From positions 62,001-126,000 of the forward strand of contig NZ_JAAIYA010000033.1 of the NCBI RefSeq assembly GCF_010894405.1: a DNA stretch of 64,000 bases, read 5' to 3'. Position 1 is the first letter of the stretch, and the number at the start of each line of letters is the position of its first letter. The stretch comes from Pyxidicoccus caerfyrddinensis. Lineage in GTDB: Bacteria; Myxococcota; Myxococcia; Myxococcales; Myxococcaceae. Shown here in pieces: positions 1-7,646 of this stretch. The translations under genes were made by a program, and so were the position numbers. The notes under the pieces were generated by a model. That model was not told the origin of the DNA, ran no database searches, and saw only the letters and a list, made by a program, of their open reading frames with translations.

Positions 1-530
1 CCAGGTGGCAATCACGCGCGCCATGGCGAGCCGTACGGTGATGAAGCTGTCGTGGAAGTGTCGCTCAGGCTGGGAGCGGCTGCGTGTGGGCTTCAGCCGC
101 CCCTCGGGCCGAAGGGGGAAACGCCGCGCGCGTTCGGCAATGATGAACGCGTAGCAGCACAGCGCTACGGAGACATGGTGATGCCAACCGGGGAAGCGGC
201 GGCCTTCGTAATGGTCCAGGCCCAGCTCGCCCTTGAGGTCCTCGTAGACGCGCTCGGTTCTCCAGCGCTGCATCACCAGGCAGATGAGTTGCTTTTTCGT
301 CCTGCGCTCCGGCAGGGAACCCAGGAAGTAATTGGCGGGCTCGGGCTCACTGCGGTTCGTAGCGCCCGCATGCGTGCACGTTGGCCCGTAGAGGGGCAAG
401 AGAACTCCACGCTCGCTGCCACGCTGCCTGCGGGAGGACAACGCTGGGCGCCTCATCGCATCGTGCGATCGCACCTCAGCGGTCGGGACGCGGGTCGAGG
501 GCGAGGCCCCTGAAGGGGTAGGATGTCAGT
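1..530 (-). pseudogene. IS701-like transposase remnant (C-terminal part)
   Basis: The minus strand from about 350 to 1 is open and reads like the C-terminal part of an IS701-type DDE transposase, including QRWRTERVYEDLKGELGLDH, then FPGWHHHVSVALCCYAF and, at the window edge, DSFITVRLAMARV. The catalytic E region and helical tail are therefore present. Upstream (about 355-530) transposase-like text seems to continue in another frame (SSLAPLRANVHACGRY), which suggests a frameshift near 355, and no N-terminal half is present. The end at position 1 is cut by the window. The first 55 bases are nearly identical to 2493-2546, so the element is related to the deleted copy at 2393-2984. The upstream boundary is approximate. 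Confidence 0.7.
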
Positions 531-879
531 GGATTTTCACGGCTATGATGCGAGGCTTGCCGTAGACACATCCCGAGACGAGGATTGAAACTTCCTTTCG
601 GTTCAGGAAGGCGCTCAGGAGCAGCGTGTGGAACAAGCTGTGGCCCGTGTCGGCGGGATTCGTCGCGTAGCCGGCGTTGGTGATGGAGCAGCCGCCCGGG
701 TTGACCATGGGAGCGCTGTGGCGCACCGACATCGTGTCTTGCCCCCAGCCGGCCTCGAGTTCCTGCACCGACCCCCAATTGCTGTACTGCTCTGCTTGAG
801 CGAAAGCTAGAGGCGCCCATGCCACCAGCAAAACCAGCACGCTGGCGGCGCCGATCCTTCGAACGTCATGTACATGCAT
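526..879 (-). CDS. small secreted protein, unknown function
   Basis: Encodes 117 residues with an N-terminal signal peptide (hydrophobic stretch ASVLVLLVAWAPLAFA followed by Q), so it is probably exported. The mature part has two cysteines about 45 residues apart (GGCSITNAGYA and VSGCVYGK) that could form a disulphide. I do not recognise the family. The second of two in-frame ATGs (879) is chosen because GGAGGGG lies about 9 bases upstream; the ATG at 885 would be too close to it. It follows the serine protease gene by only about 30 bases on the same strand, so the two are probably cotranscribed. A role as a substrate or inhibitor of that protease is only a guess. Confidence 0.7.
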   Translation of the reverse strand: MHVHDVRRIGAASVLVLLVAWAPLAFAQAEQYSNWGSVQELEAGWGQDTMSVRHSAPMVNPGGCSITNAGYATNPADTGHSLFHTLLLSAFLNRKEVSILVSGCVYGKPRIIAVKIH

Positions 880-909
880 ACTCATTCCCCTCCGTGAGTG
901 GACAGGTGC

Positions 910-1863
910 CTAGTGGAGCATCAGGGTCAGGCTGGTCGTCTCGAGGACCGCGCACGCCGCGGACACGCCGGCGCAGGGAGTGCTCCCCTCCTGGATGATC
1001 TGCACGATGTCGAACCGGGCCGTGCTGATGGCGGCGCTCGTGCAGCTGGCAATGGCCGTAACCCAGGTCCAAAAAGGTGGGTCGGGCATGCCGGGTACCC
1101 GCGAGGTCCAGGCGCAGGTGGACTGCACGCCGGCGATCCCGAGCAGTACGCCGTTTGGCGCGGTCACGAAGTCCGGGCCTCCGCTGTCGCCTCCGTTGCC
1201 CACCTGGCCGGCGGCGTTGGCGGGCAGGGTGTAGGCCGTGGCGCTCGCGGTGCTCGGCGTGAACACGGCGCTCCGGAAGCGCCCATCCTGCTGGGCCCCA
1301 ACCGGAGGAGGGCCGGCGCTCGCGTAGGCGAAGATGCCGCGGCCGAACTTCGTGAGGGTTAGGGAGGTGTCGACATCGTTCACGAAGAAGAGCTGGATGT
1401 TGGCAGGGCCGAAGTCGCCTGCGCCGAGAAAAACGAGCGCCACGTCCAGCCCGGTGGGTCCCCAGTTCCGGACGAGCCGGGTTGGGATCACTATCCGGGT
1501 CGACCACGCGGCGGTAATGGGAAGCGCGGCGAGACTGGCGGAGGGTCCGTTCACGGTGCCCGTCGACGTGACGCAGTGATCAGCCGTGAGCACCCAGAAC
1601 CGGTTGACCAGCGTTCCGCTGCAGCCTCCGCCCACGGTGACAAGGCCTAGATCCCTCTGCCTCTGAACGTCCACGAGGGCGCCACTGATGATCGGTTGCT
1701 GGACGGTACACACGCGCCCCTCCGGGGTGTCGGTGCAGGTCGTCTGCGCTTGAGCGGTCTCGAGCGCGCAGCAAGCCATCACCCCTGCGACGCCGAGCGC
1801 GTAGCGAACGGCAGGAACGACCTTCGCCGCCTCTCGAAGCATGTCGATGGCTCGCGACACCAT
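910..1863 (-). CDS. secreted trypsin-like serine protease (S1 family)
   Basis: A 317-residue exported endopeptidase of the chymotrypsin fold. An unusually long N-region (about 20 residues) precedes the hydrophobic signal YALGVAGVMACCALETAQA. The catalytic triad is visible: His96 in VLTADHC, Asp140 in GLDVALVFL, and Ser227 in GNGGDSGGP. LTADHC differs from the usual LTAAHC but keeps the His. Cysteines at 81 and 97 fit the conserved disulphide next to the catalytic His. There is no extra C-terminal domain. A later start (Met8, 1842) would give a more typical signal peptide; GAGGGGG just before the ATG at 1863 favours the longer form. It is the first gene of a likely two-gene unit with the small secreted protein downstream. 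Cleavage specificity cannot be read from the sequence. Confidence 0.9.
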   Translation of the reverse strand: MVSRAIDMLREAAKVVPAVRYALGVAGVMACCALETAQAQTTCTDTPEGRVCTVQQPIISGALVDVQRQRDLGLVTVGGGCSGTLVNRFWVLTADHCVTSTGTVNGPSASLAALPITAAWSTRIVIPTRLVRNWGPTGLDVALVFLGAGDFGPANIQLFFVNDVDTSLTLTKFGRGIFAYASAGPPPVGAQQDGRFRSAVFTPSTASATAYTLPANAAGQVGNGGDSGGPDFVTAPNGVLLGIAGVQSTCAWTSRVPGMPDPPFWTWVTAIASCTSAAISTARFDIVQIIQEGSTPCAGVSAACAVLETTSLTLMLH

Positions 1864-2392
1864 TACCCCCTCGCCAAGGAAGATCTCGCTTCCGTGTCGT
1901 CGTCGACCGTCCGACAGTTTGTGAGTACTGTGTTACAAATGCAATAGCACCGCTCGGGAGCCGAAGTCAAGGATCCGTCCTCGAGCGGATCGGAGCGGCC
2001 CCGTGACTGTCGGAAATGTTCCTATAGGTGTGTAGCAGGCCGGCTCCGAGTATTCGCAGAGCCAGCAAGGAGCGGGGAAGCTCCTCGGTGAACCCAACCA
2101 CCGAAACCTCCCGGCCAGGGGAGGCCCAAGGAGTTCCCCGTGAAGAAGGCTAGGGTGTTGGTTCGCCAGCGTCGTCGGTACTACGGAGTGCTCCGACTTC
2201 CCGACCTCCGTCCCACTGAGCTCTGGATTTCCCTCGCGCGGTGGTTTCCACCCCCAGAAGGGCGGGCGGAGAGGACGGGGCCTCCCAGGTTCCTGGGGAA
2301 CCCATGTACGAGTGCCGCGCTTCACAGACTCCGGTGGTGCGGTAGGTCCTCGCTGTAGCGGACCCACCGCTGCGGCCTTCCGGGTAAACGAG
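1864..2392. other. intergenic stretch between protease gene and IS remnant
   Basis: No convincing gene fills this 529-base gap. It holds the upstream region of the protease gene and an unexplained segment (about 1950-2392) rich in short self-complementary runs such as CTCCCGGCCAGGGGAG. A 72-codon frame (listed separately) lies inside it. The style recalls the non-coding flanks of mobile introns or transposons, but I could not identify an element. Confidence 0.4.
2140..2358 (+). CDS. possible small ORF of unknown identity
   Basis: A 72-codon frame that starts with GTG behind a good AAGGAG site six bases upstream (2128-2133). The product would begin MKKARVLVRQRRRYYG and is basic, with no recognisable domain or signal peptide. 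It ends 34 bases before the left inverted repeat of the IS remnant. The ribosome site is the only positive evidence. It may be a spurious frame in the flank of a mobile element. Confidence 0.2.
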   Translation: MKKARVLVRQRRRYYGVLRLPDLRPTELWISLARWFPPPEGRAERTGPPRFLGNPCTSAALHRLRWCGRSSL

Positions 2393-2409
2393 CACTACTG
2401 CGTCAGGGG
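2393..2409 (+). repeat. left terminal inverted repeat of IS701-like element
   Basis: CACTACTGCGTCAGGGG. It matches the reverse complement of 2968-2984 at 16 of 17 positions, and weaker similarity (GGGG-rich) continues inward. Confidence 0.75.
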
Positions 2410-2883
2410 CCCGAGGGGTGAACGGGAAGCCGGGCAGGCTGTGTGAGGCGCGTCGGTGGTTGGAGCGGTGGCAGGTGGGGCAGCGCGGCAGCCAGGTGGC
2501 ACTCACCCGCGCCATGGCGAGCCGTACGGTGATGAAGCTGTCGTGGGGAAGCCCGGGTCGTCCACAATCCAGACTTCCACCGGCTCGCGCGAGGTCATCG
2601 CCCCCAGCGCATATTGCGCCGCCGCCCGCCGCCCGTCCCGGTCGCTCCACTTCGAGTCTACGGCGAAGTGCAACAGTCGTTGGTGCCTGGCATCCACCCG
2701 TCCGGGGTCCGGGCATGCGCGGGCGGCGATGGGCTCGACGCTCTTGCGCTCCCCGTCTCCCAGCAGGCCCATGGCATAGAGGGTGAACGAGCCACGCCGG
2801 CTCTCCTCGCCGAGCACGTCGCCGATTCGCTGGAAGTACCTCTCAAGCCGCTGCTCGGCAGCGGCATTCATGAAGGAGTCCAT
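2410..2883 (-). pseudogene. IS701-like transposase with large internal deletion
   Basis: The N-terminal segment starts at ATG 2883 (MDSFMNAAAEQRLERYFQRI) and runs through FTLYAMGLLGDGERKSVEPI to VEVWIVDDPGFP, where the first catalytic Asp region of IS701 transposases lies. At about 2546-2551 it joins directly, out of frame, to the C-terminal segment DSFITVRLAMARVSATWLPR. The remainder of the catalytic core is deleted, so no active enzyme can be made. Comparison with the remnant at 1-55, which retains sequence upstream of DSFITV, places the junction at a short TTCC/CCACGACAG run. Confidence 0.75.
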
Positions 2884-2967
2884 ACCTACTTCATGAGTAG
2901 GACGCCGGGCGCACACCGCAATGGTAGCCAAGGACGCGCACCCCTCAGTCGCTCGCTCCCCCGCATA

Positions 2968-2984
2968 CCCCTAACGCAGTAGTG
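2968..2984 (-). repeat. right terminal inverted repeat of IS701-like element
   Basis: CCCCTAACGCAGTAGTG, the complement of the left repeat with one mismatch. The next bases, TTAG, contain the stop codon of the neighbouring lipoprotein gene. Confidence 0.75.
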
Positions 2985-3929
2985 TTAGAGCGGCTCGTCG
3001 GGGCAGATGCGCATCCCGCAGCTCCCGCCGCCACAGTCCTCGGGGCACGTGAACCGCTCCGAGAGGCTGCAGATGCCGTCGCCGCACGTCTCGCAGTCCT
3101 GGGGACAGGTGTACGGGTCATTCGGGGCGCAGTAGCCGTTGCCGCACGGGTCGCAGTCCGTGAGGCAGGAGGACACGGTCTCCGAGCCGTTGCAGATGCC
3201 ATCGCCGCAGATGATGCAGTCGGCGTCGCACGTCTCGCCCGGGTCACAGACGGCGTCGCCGCAGGCCATCAGCCGGAGCCGGAAGCTCTGGAAGCAGCCA
3301 CCGCCGCGGTCATCCATGTCGAACACGATGGACTTGGGCGCGGCCGACGTCACCGTGTGCGTGCCCGCATTGTCACACTGCCCGTTGAAGCCGTCGTCCT
3401 CGAACTTCACGTCCAGGGCGACGTCCGAGCGCCCGGACATGCTGAACGCCTGCACGCAGCCACCCGGGTTGCCGCCGGTGTCGATGCCCCAGGAGGGGGA
3501 CCACGTCAGCGAGGTGCCCACCGGGACCTGGTAGATGCCCGGGGAGTCGCACTGCCCGTCACCCGTGGTGTTCGCCTGACCATGGAAGTCGACGGAGAGG
3601 ACCAGCCCCGACAGCTCGCCGGACGGGTCGACGATGCCGAACTTCTGGTAGCACCCGCCCGAGCGCGAGTCCGTGTCGATGCGCATGCGCGTCGTCCACT
3701 GGCCCAGGGCCTTGCCTTCCGAGATGTTGACCCCGCTGTTGCACTGGCCAGACGTTCCGCTGTACGCGCGGAGGTCATGCCAGAACTGCGCGCCTGTCAG
3801 GGCGTCGCTGCGGGTGCCCAGCTCGTCCGTGCTGTCGAGAGAGTCCTCTGACTCCACGGGACCGCAGCCGGTGGAGAGGAGGGCGGCGGCCGCGAAGGCG
3901 GTGGCAGTGGGGAGGTAACGCTTGAACAC
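2985..3929 (-). CDS. Cys-rich lipoprotein with three beta modules and CGDG repeats
   Basis: A 314-residue predicted lipoprotein. The GTG start at 3929 is chosen for its AAGGAG site; the signal peptide ends in LSTGC, so Cys22 would be lipidated. Three tandem modules of about 55 residues follow, each with GQC and GGC-x-Q-x-F landmarks (GGCYQKF, GGCVQAF, GGCFQSF). The C-terminus holds four Cys-rich repeats of the CGDGxC...CxxDC type, seen in myxobacterial surface proteins, probably disulphide-bonded or metal-binding. No catalytic motif is seen; a cell-surface structural or binding role is inferred. The TAA stop lies at the very edge of the IS element (2984/2985), so the insertion has left the reading frame intact but replaced everything downstream. 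Confidence 0.8.
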   Translation of the reverse strand: MFKRYLPTATAFAAAALLSTGCGPVESEDSLDSTDELGTRSDALTGAQFWHDLRAYSGTSGQCNSGVNISEGKALGQWTTRMRIDTDSRSGGCYQKFGIVDPSGELSGLVLSVDFHGQANTTGDGQCDSPGIYQVPVGTSLTWSPSWGIDTGGNPGGCVQAFSMSGRSDVALDVKFEDDGFNGQCDNAGTHTVTSAAPKSIVFDMDDRGGGCFQSFRLRLMACGDAVCDPGETCDADCIICGDGICNGSETVSSCLTDCDPCGNGYCAPNDPYTCPQDCETCGDGICSLSERFTCPEDCGGGSCGMRICPDEPL

Positions 3930-4292
3930 GAATGCTCCTTGAGGTGTGGAACGCCGCGACGAAGCCCGCCAGGGCTCGGACATGACCCGTCACGGTGGGG
4001 GTGTCTGGGTTCAGGCCGGGGTGCGTCTTTCAATGGAGTGTCTGGGTGCTATCCGGACAGCCCTTCTCATCTGCTCAGTCCCCTCGGCCCCAAGACGCAG
4101 GCCAGCCTCCCCGCTCATGGGGAGGCACGCCCCGGCATGGCCGCTCGACCGGGAGCCGCCATGCCGTGGTCTTTCGTCTTTCGAGGGGAAAACGTCGCCC
4201 CGTCCGCGCTGTCGCATTTCGGGCCGCAATTCCCGGTTTCGGACTCCCAGGTCCCCTGGTTGCACACCGGTGAGCCCTACTCCCTGCATGCG
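3930..4292. other. intergenic region, no gene seen
   Basis: About 360 bases between a lipoprotein gene (leftward, starting at 3929) and the end of the hydrolase gene (leftward, ending at 4293). It should contain the lipoprotein promoter; I see no clear promoter, terminator or RNA structure. Confidence 0.4.
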
Positions 4293-5525
4293 TCAGCGCG
4301 AGGAGGGCGCCGTGCCGGGCGGCGTGGGACTCGGCGGGGACGCGTCGGCGGGAGCCTGCGCCGTGCCGCTCGCCGCCAGCGGCAGCACGTCCTGCACGAG
4401 GTGGAGGAGCATGCGCCCGGGCTCCTCCACCATCATCATGTGGGCGGAGTTCTCGAACCAGACGAGGCGCTTGCTCGGCGCGCTCACCCCTGTGAGCCAG
4501 TGGGCCGTGAACTGCGAGGGCGTGGTCGTGTCGTGCCGCCCCGCGAAGATGACGAGCGGACAGCCGAAGCGGGTGACCTGCGTGTAGTCGAACTTCCCCA
4601 GCTCCGGCAGCAGGTGCGGGAGCGAGAGCTGGGAGCCCAGGTCCATTGCCGCCACGTCCGCCGCGGAGTAGTCGGGTGAGAGCTCGGCCAGGTTCATGTA
4701 GTGGCCGATGTCGTCGCGGCCATGCACCAGGCCGCCGAACACGTTGGACCACTTGCGCTCGATGCTGATCTTCTCGAGGGGCAGCGTCCCGTCCTTCTCC
4801 GGGTAGGGCGCAATCGCCTTCAGCTCCTGGAGGGCGGCCTCGTTGTGGGCGGCCTCGGCCGCGGCGAGCGTGAGGGCGTAGCTGGCGCGCTCGTTCTCCT
4901 GGCCGCTGATGACCTGCCCCATTCCCACGTAGGCGAACAGCAGCTCGGGATGGCGGTGGGCGAGCTGCAGACCCACGAGGCTCCCCCAGGAGTGACCGAG
5001 GACGAAGACCTTCTCCTTGCCGTAGCGGCGCCGCAGGTACTGGACGACTTCCGCGGCGTCCTCGGTGATGCGGTCGAGGGAGAGCGTGGGGGCGATGAGG
5101 GCCGGGTCGTTGGCGTTGTACGTCTTGCCGCTGCCGCGCTGGTCCCACTGCACCACGGTGAAGAAGTCCTCCCAGCCGCCCTGGAAGGCCCAGCTCGTCG
5201 GAAGCTCGGGGGAGGCAGGCCCGCCGTGAATCATCAGCAGGATGGGATTGCGCCGGTCTCGCCCCCGGACCGAAATCCACTGCTTCGTCCCTCCCACCGG
5301 AATCTCGAGCAGCTCCTCCACGCCATCCCGCGAGGCAATCTTCCGCGAGTCCGCGATGATGGCCCGTGCGTCGATGCGGGCCTCGACGGGGGGAGGCGCC
5401 TTGCCGGGCGCGCCGGCCTGCCCTGGCGCAGGCGGAGTGGAGGCGCAGGCGGCACCGAGGCCGCAGACCGCGAGGCACTGCGTGAGCACGGCGAGGTGGC
5501 GGCGCAAAGGTGAAGCGAGCGGCAT
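4293..5525 (-). CDS. exported alpha/beta hydrolase, prolyl aminopeptidase-like (S33)
   Basis: A 410-residue alpha/beta hydrolase related to proline iminopeptidases. Start 5525 has GGAGGA nine bases upstream. The N-terminus looks like a lipoprotein signal (LTQCLAVCGLGAAC), although the lipobox is imperfect, and a Pro/Ala-rich linker follows. Family landmarks are the oxyanion-hole motif MIHGGPASPE, DQRGSGKT, the nucleophile elbow GHSWGS (Ser179), the acid Asp332 in AGRHDTTTP and His362 in ENSAH. The C-terminal 30 residues are a low-complexity Pro/Ser tail. It probably removes N-terminal residues from peptides at the cell envelope and would suit a predatory, proteolytic lifestyle; the exact substrate is unknown. 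Confidence 0.85.
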   Translation of the reverse strand: MPLASPLRRHLAVLTQCLAVCGLGAACASTPPAPGQAGAPGKAPPPVEARIDARAIIADSRKIASRDGVEELLEIPVGGTKQWISVRGRDRRNPILLMIHGGPASPELPTSWAFQGGWEDFFTVVQWDQRGSGKTYNANDPALIAPTLSLDRITEDAAEVVQYLRRRYGKEKVFVLGHSWGSLVGLQLAHRHPELLFAYVGMGQVISGQENERASYALTLAAAEAAHNEAALQELKAIAPYPEKDGTLPLEKISIERKWSNVFGGLVHGRDDIGHYMNLAELSPDYSAADVAAMDLGSQLSLPHLLPELGKFDYTQVTRFGCPLVIFAGRHDTTTPSQFTAHWLTGVSAPSKRLVWFENSAHMMMVEEPGRMLLHLVQDVLPLAASGTAQAPADASPPSPTPPGTAPSSR

Positions 5526-5673
5526 GTCGAGCGGTCCTCCGCGAGAGGCGGAGGACACATAGAACAGATTCCAGCTCGGAACAGGTGAAGAGTGCGGTGG
5601 CCGGCCCGCCATACCCACCGGCATGGCAGATGAGAGACGAGAGCCTGGGACGCGCCGCGAAGACGGGGCAGCG

Positions 5674-6021
5674 TCAATCAGAGTCGGTGCTCAGCACGGA
5701 GGACGAGTAGTTGCGCTCCACCGTGCCCGGTTCATTCGAGCGAATGCCCGCGCCGCAGTCCATGGAGCAGGTCCCGTCGTAGTCCTCCCAAGACTGGCAT
5801 ATGCCGTCACCACACACAGGCGAGTACTCGCAGGCCTCATAGTCCGCGTAGCACTGGTCCCTTCTTAGATCCCGCATACGGTTATCCGTATCCTGGTTGG
5901 CCCAGAACAAGCAGTCCTCCAACAAGTCGCCACACGTCCACGTCTGAGCCTGAGCCGCAGGCGCCCACAGCACCACCAACGCCACGACGGAGATGAGTCC
6001 GATACAGACAGTTTTCGACAT
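5674..6021 (-). CDS. small secreted Cys-rich protein
   Basis: Encodes 115 residues. Start 6021 (MSKTVCIGLISVVAL) is supported by AAGGAGGAG seven bases upstream. A signal peptide ends around APAAQA. The mature chain has eight cysteines, including CGDGICQSWEDYDGTC and CSMDC, the same CGDGxC...C..DC module found in the lipoprotein at 2985-3929. Function unknown; probably a disulphide-stabilised extracellular protein. It lies about 150 bases upstream of the hydrolase gene on the same strand. Confidence 0.75.
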   Translation of the reverse strand: MSKTVCIGLISVVALVVLWAPAAQAQTWTCGDLLEDCLFWANQDTDNRMRDLRRDQCYADYEACEYSPVCGDGICQSWEDYDGTCSMDCGAGIRSNEPGTVERNYSSSVLSTDSD

Positions 6022-6162
6022 CGTTTTGCTCCTCCTTGATGCGGGAACCCACAACGGTGAAATTCCGCATGGGAGCCCGCAGACCTGAAGAGCCGACGAG
6101 GGAAGAAATGATGCAGAGAATCTGGGCATGGACGGGTCGAACTGCTCGAACTGCTCGAATTT

Positions 6163-6574
6163 CTAGATGTGGCCGCCCAGCCCGAAGACGGCCCTGTCGT
6201 TGACGAACCCCACCTTGGGCGCGAGCCCCAGCGTCAGGTTCCGCATGCCTCGCGGCGCTCCATGGGCCACCTTGCGGCGCGCGTCGCGCAAGGCCGCACG
6301 CGAGTGGGAGCCCTTCAGGGCCTCTTCCTCGGCACAGTCCTCAGGTGTGCGTGGGGATATCGAGGTCCTCGTTGGTGACGGTGACACTCGCCGGTGAGAA
6401 CGCACGGAGGCGGTCTCCTCCCGCCCGCGCATGGGCCCACGGAGCGTGCCGGTCCAGCAACCGCGCGGACCGCGAGGCCTCATGGAAGTCGAATGCGAGG
6501 CCCTCCGCCCGGACGACGCCAGGAGACAGCAACCACAGCCAGAGCACGGTGAACGCGACGGCACGCCTCTTCAT
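6163..6574 (-). pseudogene. secreted protein gene with probable frameshift
   Basis: Translation from ATG 6574 gives a signal peptide (MKRRAVAFTVLWLWLLSPGV) and about 75 coding-like residues ending VTNEDLDIPTHT at a stop near 6341. Shifting frame at about 6341-6352 restores a protein-like text, PEDCAEEEALKGSH, that continues to FVNDRAVFGLGGHI and a stop at 6163. The joined product would be about 135 residues and would finish in a glycine/hydrophobic segment. One inserted base (or a sequencing error) in the run CCACGCACACC explains the break. Family not recognised. A GGGAG site precedes the start. Confidence 0.45.
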
Positions 6575-6876
6575 GAGACTGCTCCCACGCGGGAGACCCG
6601 GCCAGCCCCCTCGGGCTGGTAGAGCAAGCCACGTGCCCTCCGCGCTCCGAGTGTCGTCAGCGCCTTGCGTGCATGGGCCGTGCAGCGCGCTGCACACGTG
6701 AGGGCGTCGCCCCGTCATGGGCGTCGCATGCTTGTGTCACGCGAGCATCGTGGGGTCGCTGCTCTGGAGGGGGGGGCGTGCTGGCCATGGCTCCGGGTCC
6801 TCATCCGCCTGTCCGGGAGGCCGGCCAGGCACCCACGATGCCGGGCCGCCGGAGCGTTGGAGGGCCGGGCGGGGCG
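6575..6876. other. intergenic region, nothing recognised
   Basis: About 300 bases between the frameshifted secreted-protein gene and the end of the next leftward gene. It should contain the promoter of the former. I see no gene, repeat or clear terminator. Confidence 0.35.
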
Positions 6877-7161
6877 TCAGGGGCCTTCGCGGATGGGGCC
6901 GCCGGGAATGGTGTCGTCGGTGGGAATGCCGGGGGCGGGCTTCTGCAGCTTCGCGTGGGCAAAGAGCACGTGCAGCTTCTCGTGGATGGACTCGTTGGTG
7001 TACTCGTGCAGCGCGGAGAGCACCAGGGCGTAGTCGCTGAGCGCGTTCATCCACGCGTGCAGGTTCTCCACGCGCGGGGGCTTGGCGCGCGCCTCCTCGA
7101 TGCGCCGCTGGGCGTCCTCGAACCGGGTCGTGGCATCGTCCACGTGTTGGGGTAGGGGCAT
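6877..7161 (-). CDS. small helical protein, unknown function
   Basis: Encodes 94 residues, starting at ATG 7161 (MPLPQHVDDATTRFEDAQRR) with a GAGGAGAG site upstream. The first 80 residues are charged and probably all helical (RIEEARAKPPRVENLHAWMN, then ESIHEKLHVLFAHAKLQ); the tail is Pro/Gly-rich (PGIPTDDTIPGGPIREGP). There is no signal peptide or membrane segment, so it is probably cytoplasmic. Family not recognised. Confidence 0.55.
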   Translation of the reverse strand: MPLPQHVDDATTRFEDAQRRIEEARAKPPRVENLHAWMNALSDYALVLSALHEYTNESIHEKLHVLFAHAKLQKPAPGIPTDDTIPGGPIREGP

Positions 7162-7309
7162 GGGCTCTCGCTCTCCTCTCGCTGGGCTCTGCCAACCATG
7201 TGCAGGGGATGGGCGAGGCGACAGGACGCAGGCGGGCAGGCGATGTGCACACCGCCCGCGCGTCGCGCCCGGGAGGAGAACCTCCCTCCGGCAGGTCACC
7301 CACCGCTCT

Positions 7310-7338
7310 GGGGACTCCATCGGCGGGGAGGAGTCCCC
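7310..7338 (-). terminator. hairpin downstream of the 7383-7646 gene
   Basis: GGGGACTCC (7310-7318) pairs perfectly with GGAGTCCCC (7330-7338) around an 11-base loop. It lies just past the stop codon of the leftward gene at 7383. There is no T run, so it is only a possible terminator. Confidence 0.3.
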
Positions 7339-7382
7339 GCGATATGTCCGCGGGGATGCCCGAGGCACGCGCCCCGGGCCGC

Positions 7383-7646
7383 CTACTTGTTGGTGTTCTC
7401 GGACTTGTCGATGGACTTCGCCACGTTGCTCGTCTTCTTCTGCTTCTGCACGTCGAAGCTGGTGCGAACCTTGTCGCCTTCCTTGAACTCGCGCTGAAGC
7501 TGACTGTGGATCTTCTCGTTCTTCTTGAGGGGCTTGCCCTCGACAATCGTGGTGCGGGCCACCGCGATGGGGACGACCTCGCCGTTCTCGGTCTGATGCT
7601 CAAGGACCGAGCCAGCGGTAAGTTCAAGAGGTGCTCGTCTGATCAA
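7383..7646 (-). CDS. hypothetical protein, probably an N-terminally truncated remnant
   Basis: Encodes up to 87 residues. From about residue 15 the text looks like a genuine, lysine-rich C-terminal domain (NGEVVPIAVARTTIVEGKPL, KVRTSFDVQKQKKTSNVAK). The first residues (MIRRAPLELTAG) come from the other side of what looks like an island junction near 7600-7640, and no ribosome site was seen. I therefore think the original gene extended further and was cut. Not recognised. Confidence 0.4.
   Translation of the reverse strand: MIRRAPLELTAGSVLEHQTENGEVVPIAVARTTIVEGKPLKKNEKIHSQLQREFKEGDKVRTSFDVQKQKKTSNVAKSIDKSENTNK

Larger units (their letters stand above)
2393..2984 (-). mobile_element. internally deleted IS701-like element with intact ends
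   Basis: A 592-base element bounded by 17-base terminal inverted repeats that differ at one position: CACTACTGCGTCAGGGG at 2393-2409 and the complement of CACTACTGCGTTAGGGG at 2968-2984. Between them the minus strand carries the transposase N-terminus fused to its C-terminus, with the whole middle missing. The four bases to the right (TTAG, 2985-2988) fit the YTAR target that IS701 elements duplicate; those on the left (CGAG) do not match, so a clean target duplication is not present. Because both ends survive, the element could in principle be moved by a transposase encoded elsewhere. Confidence 0.75.
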
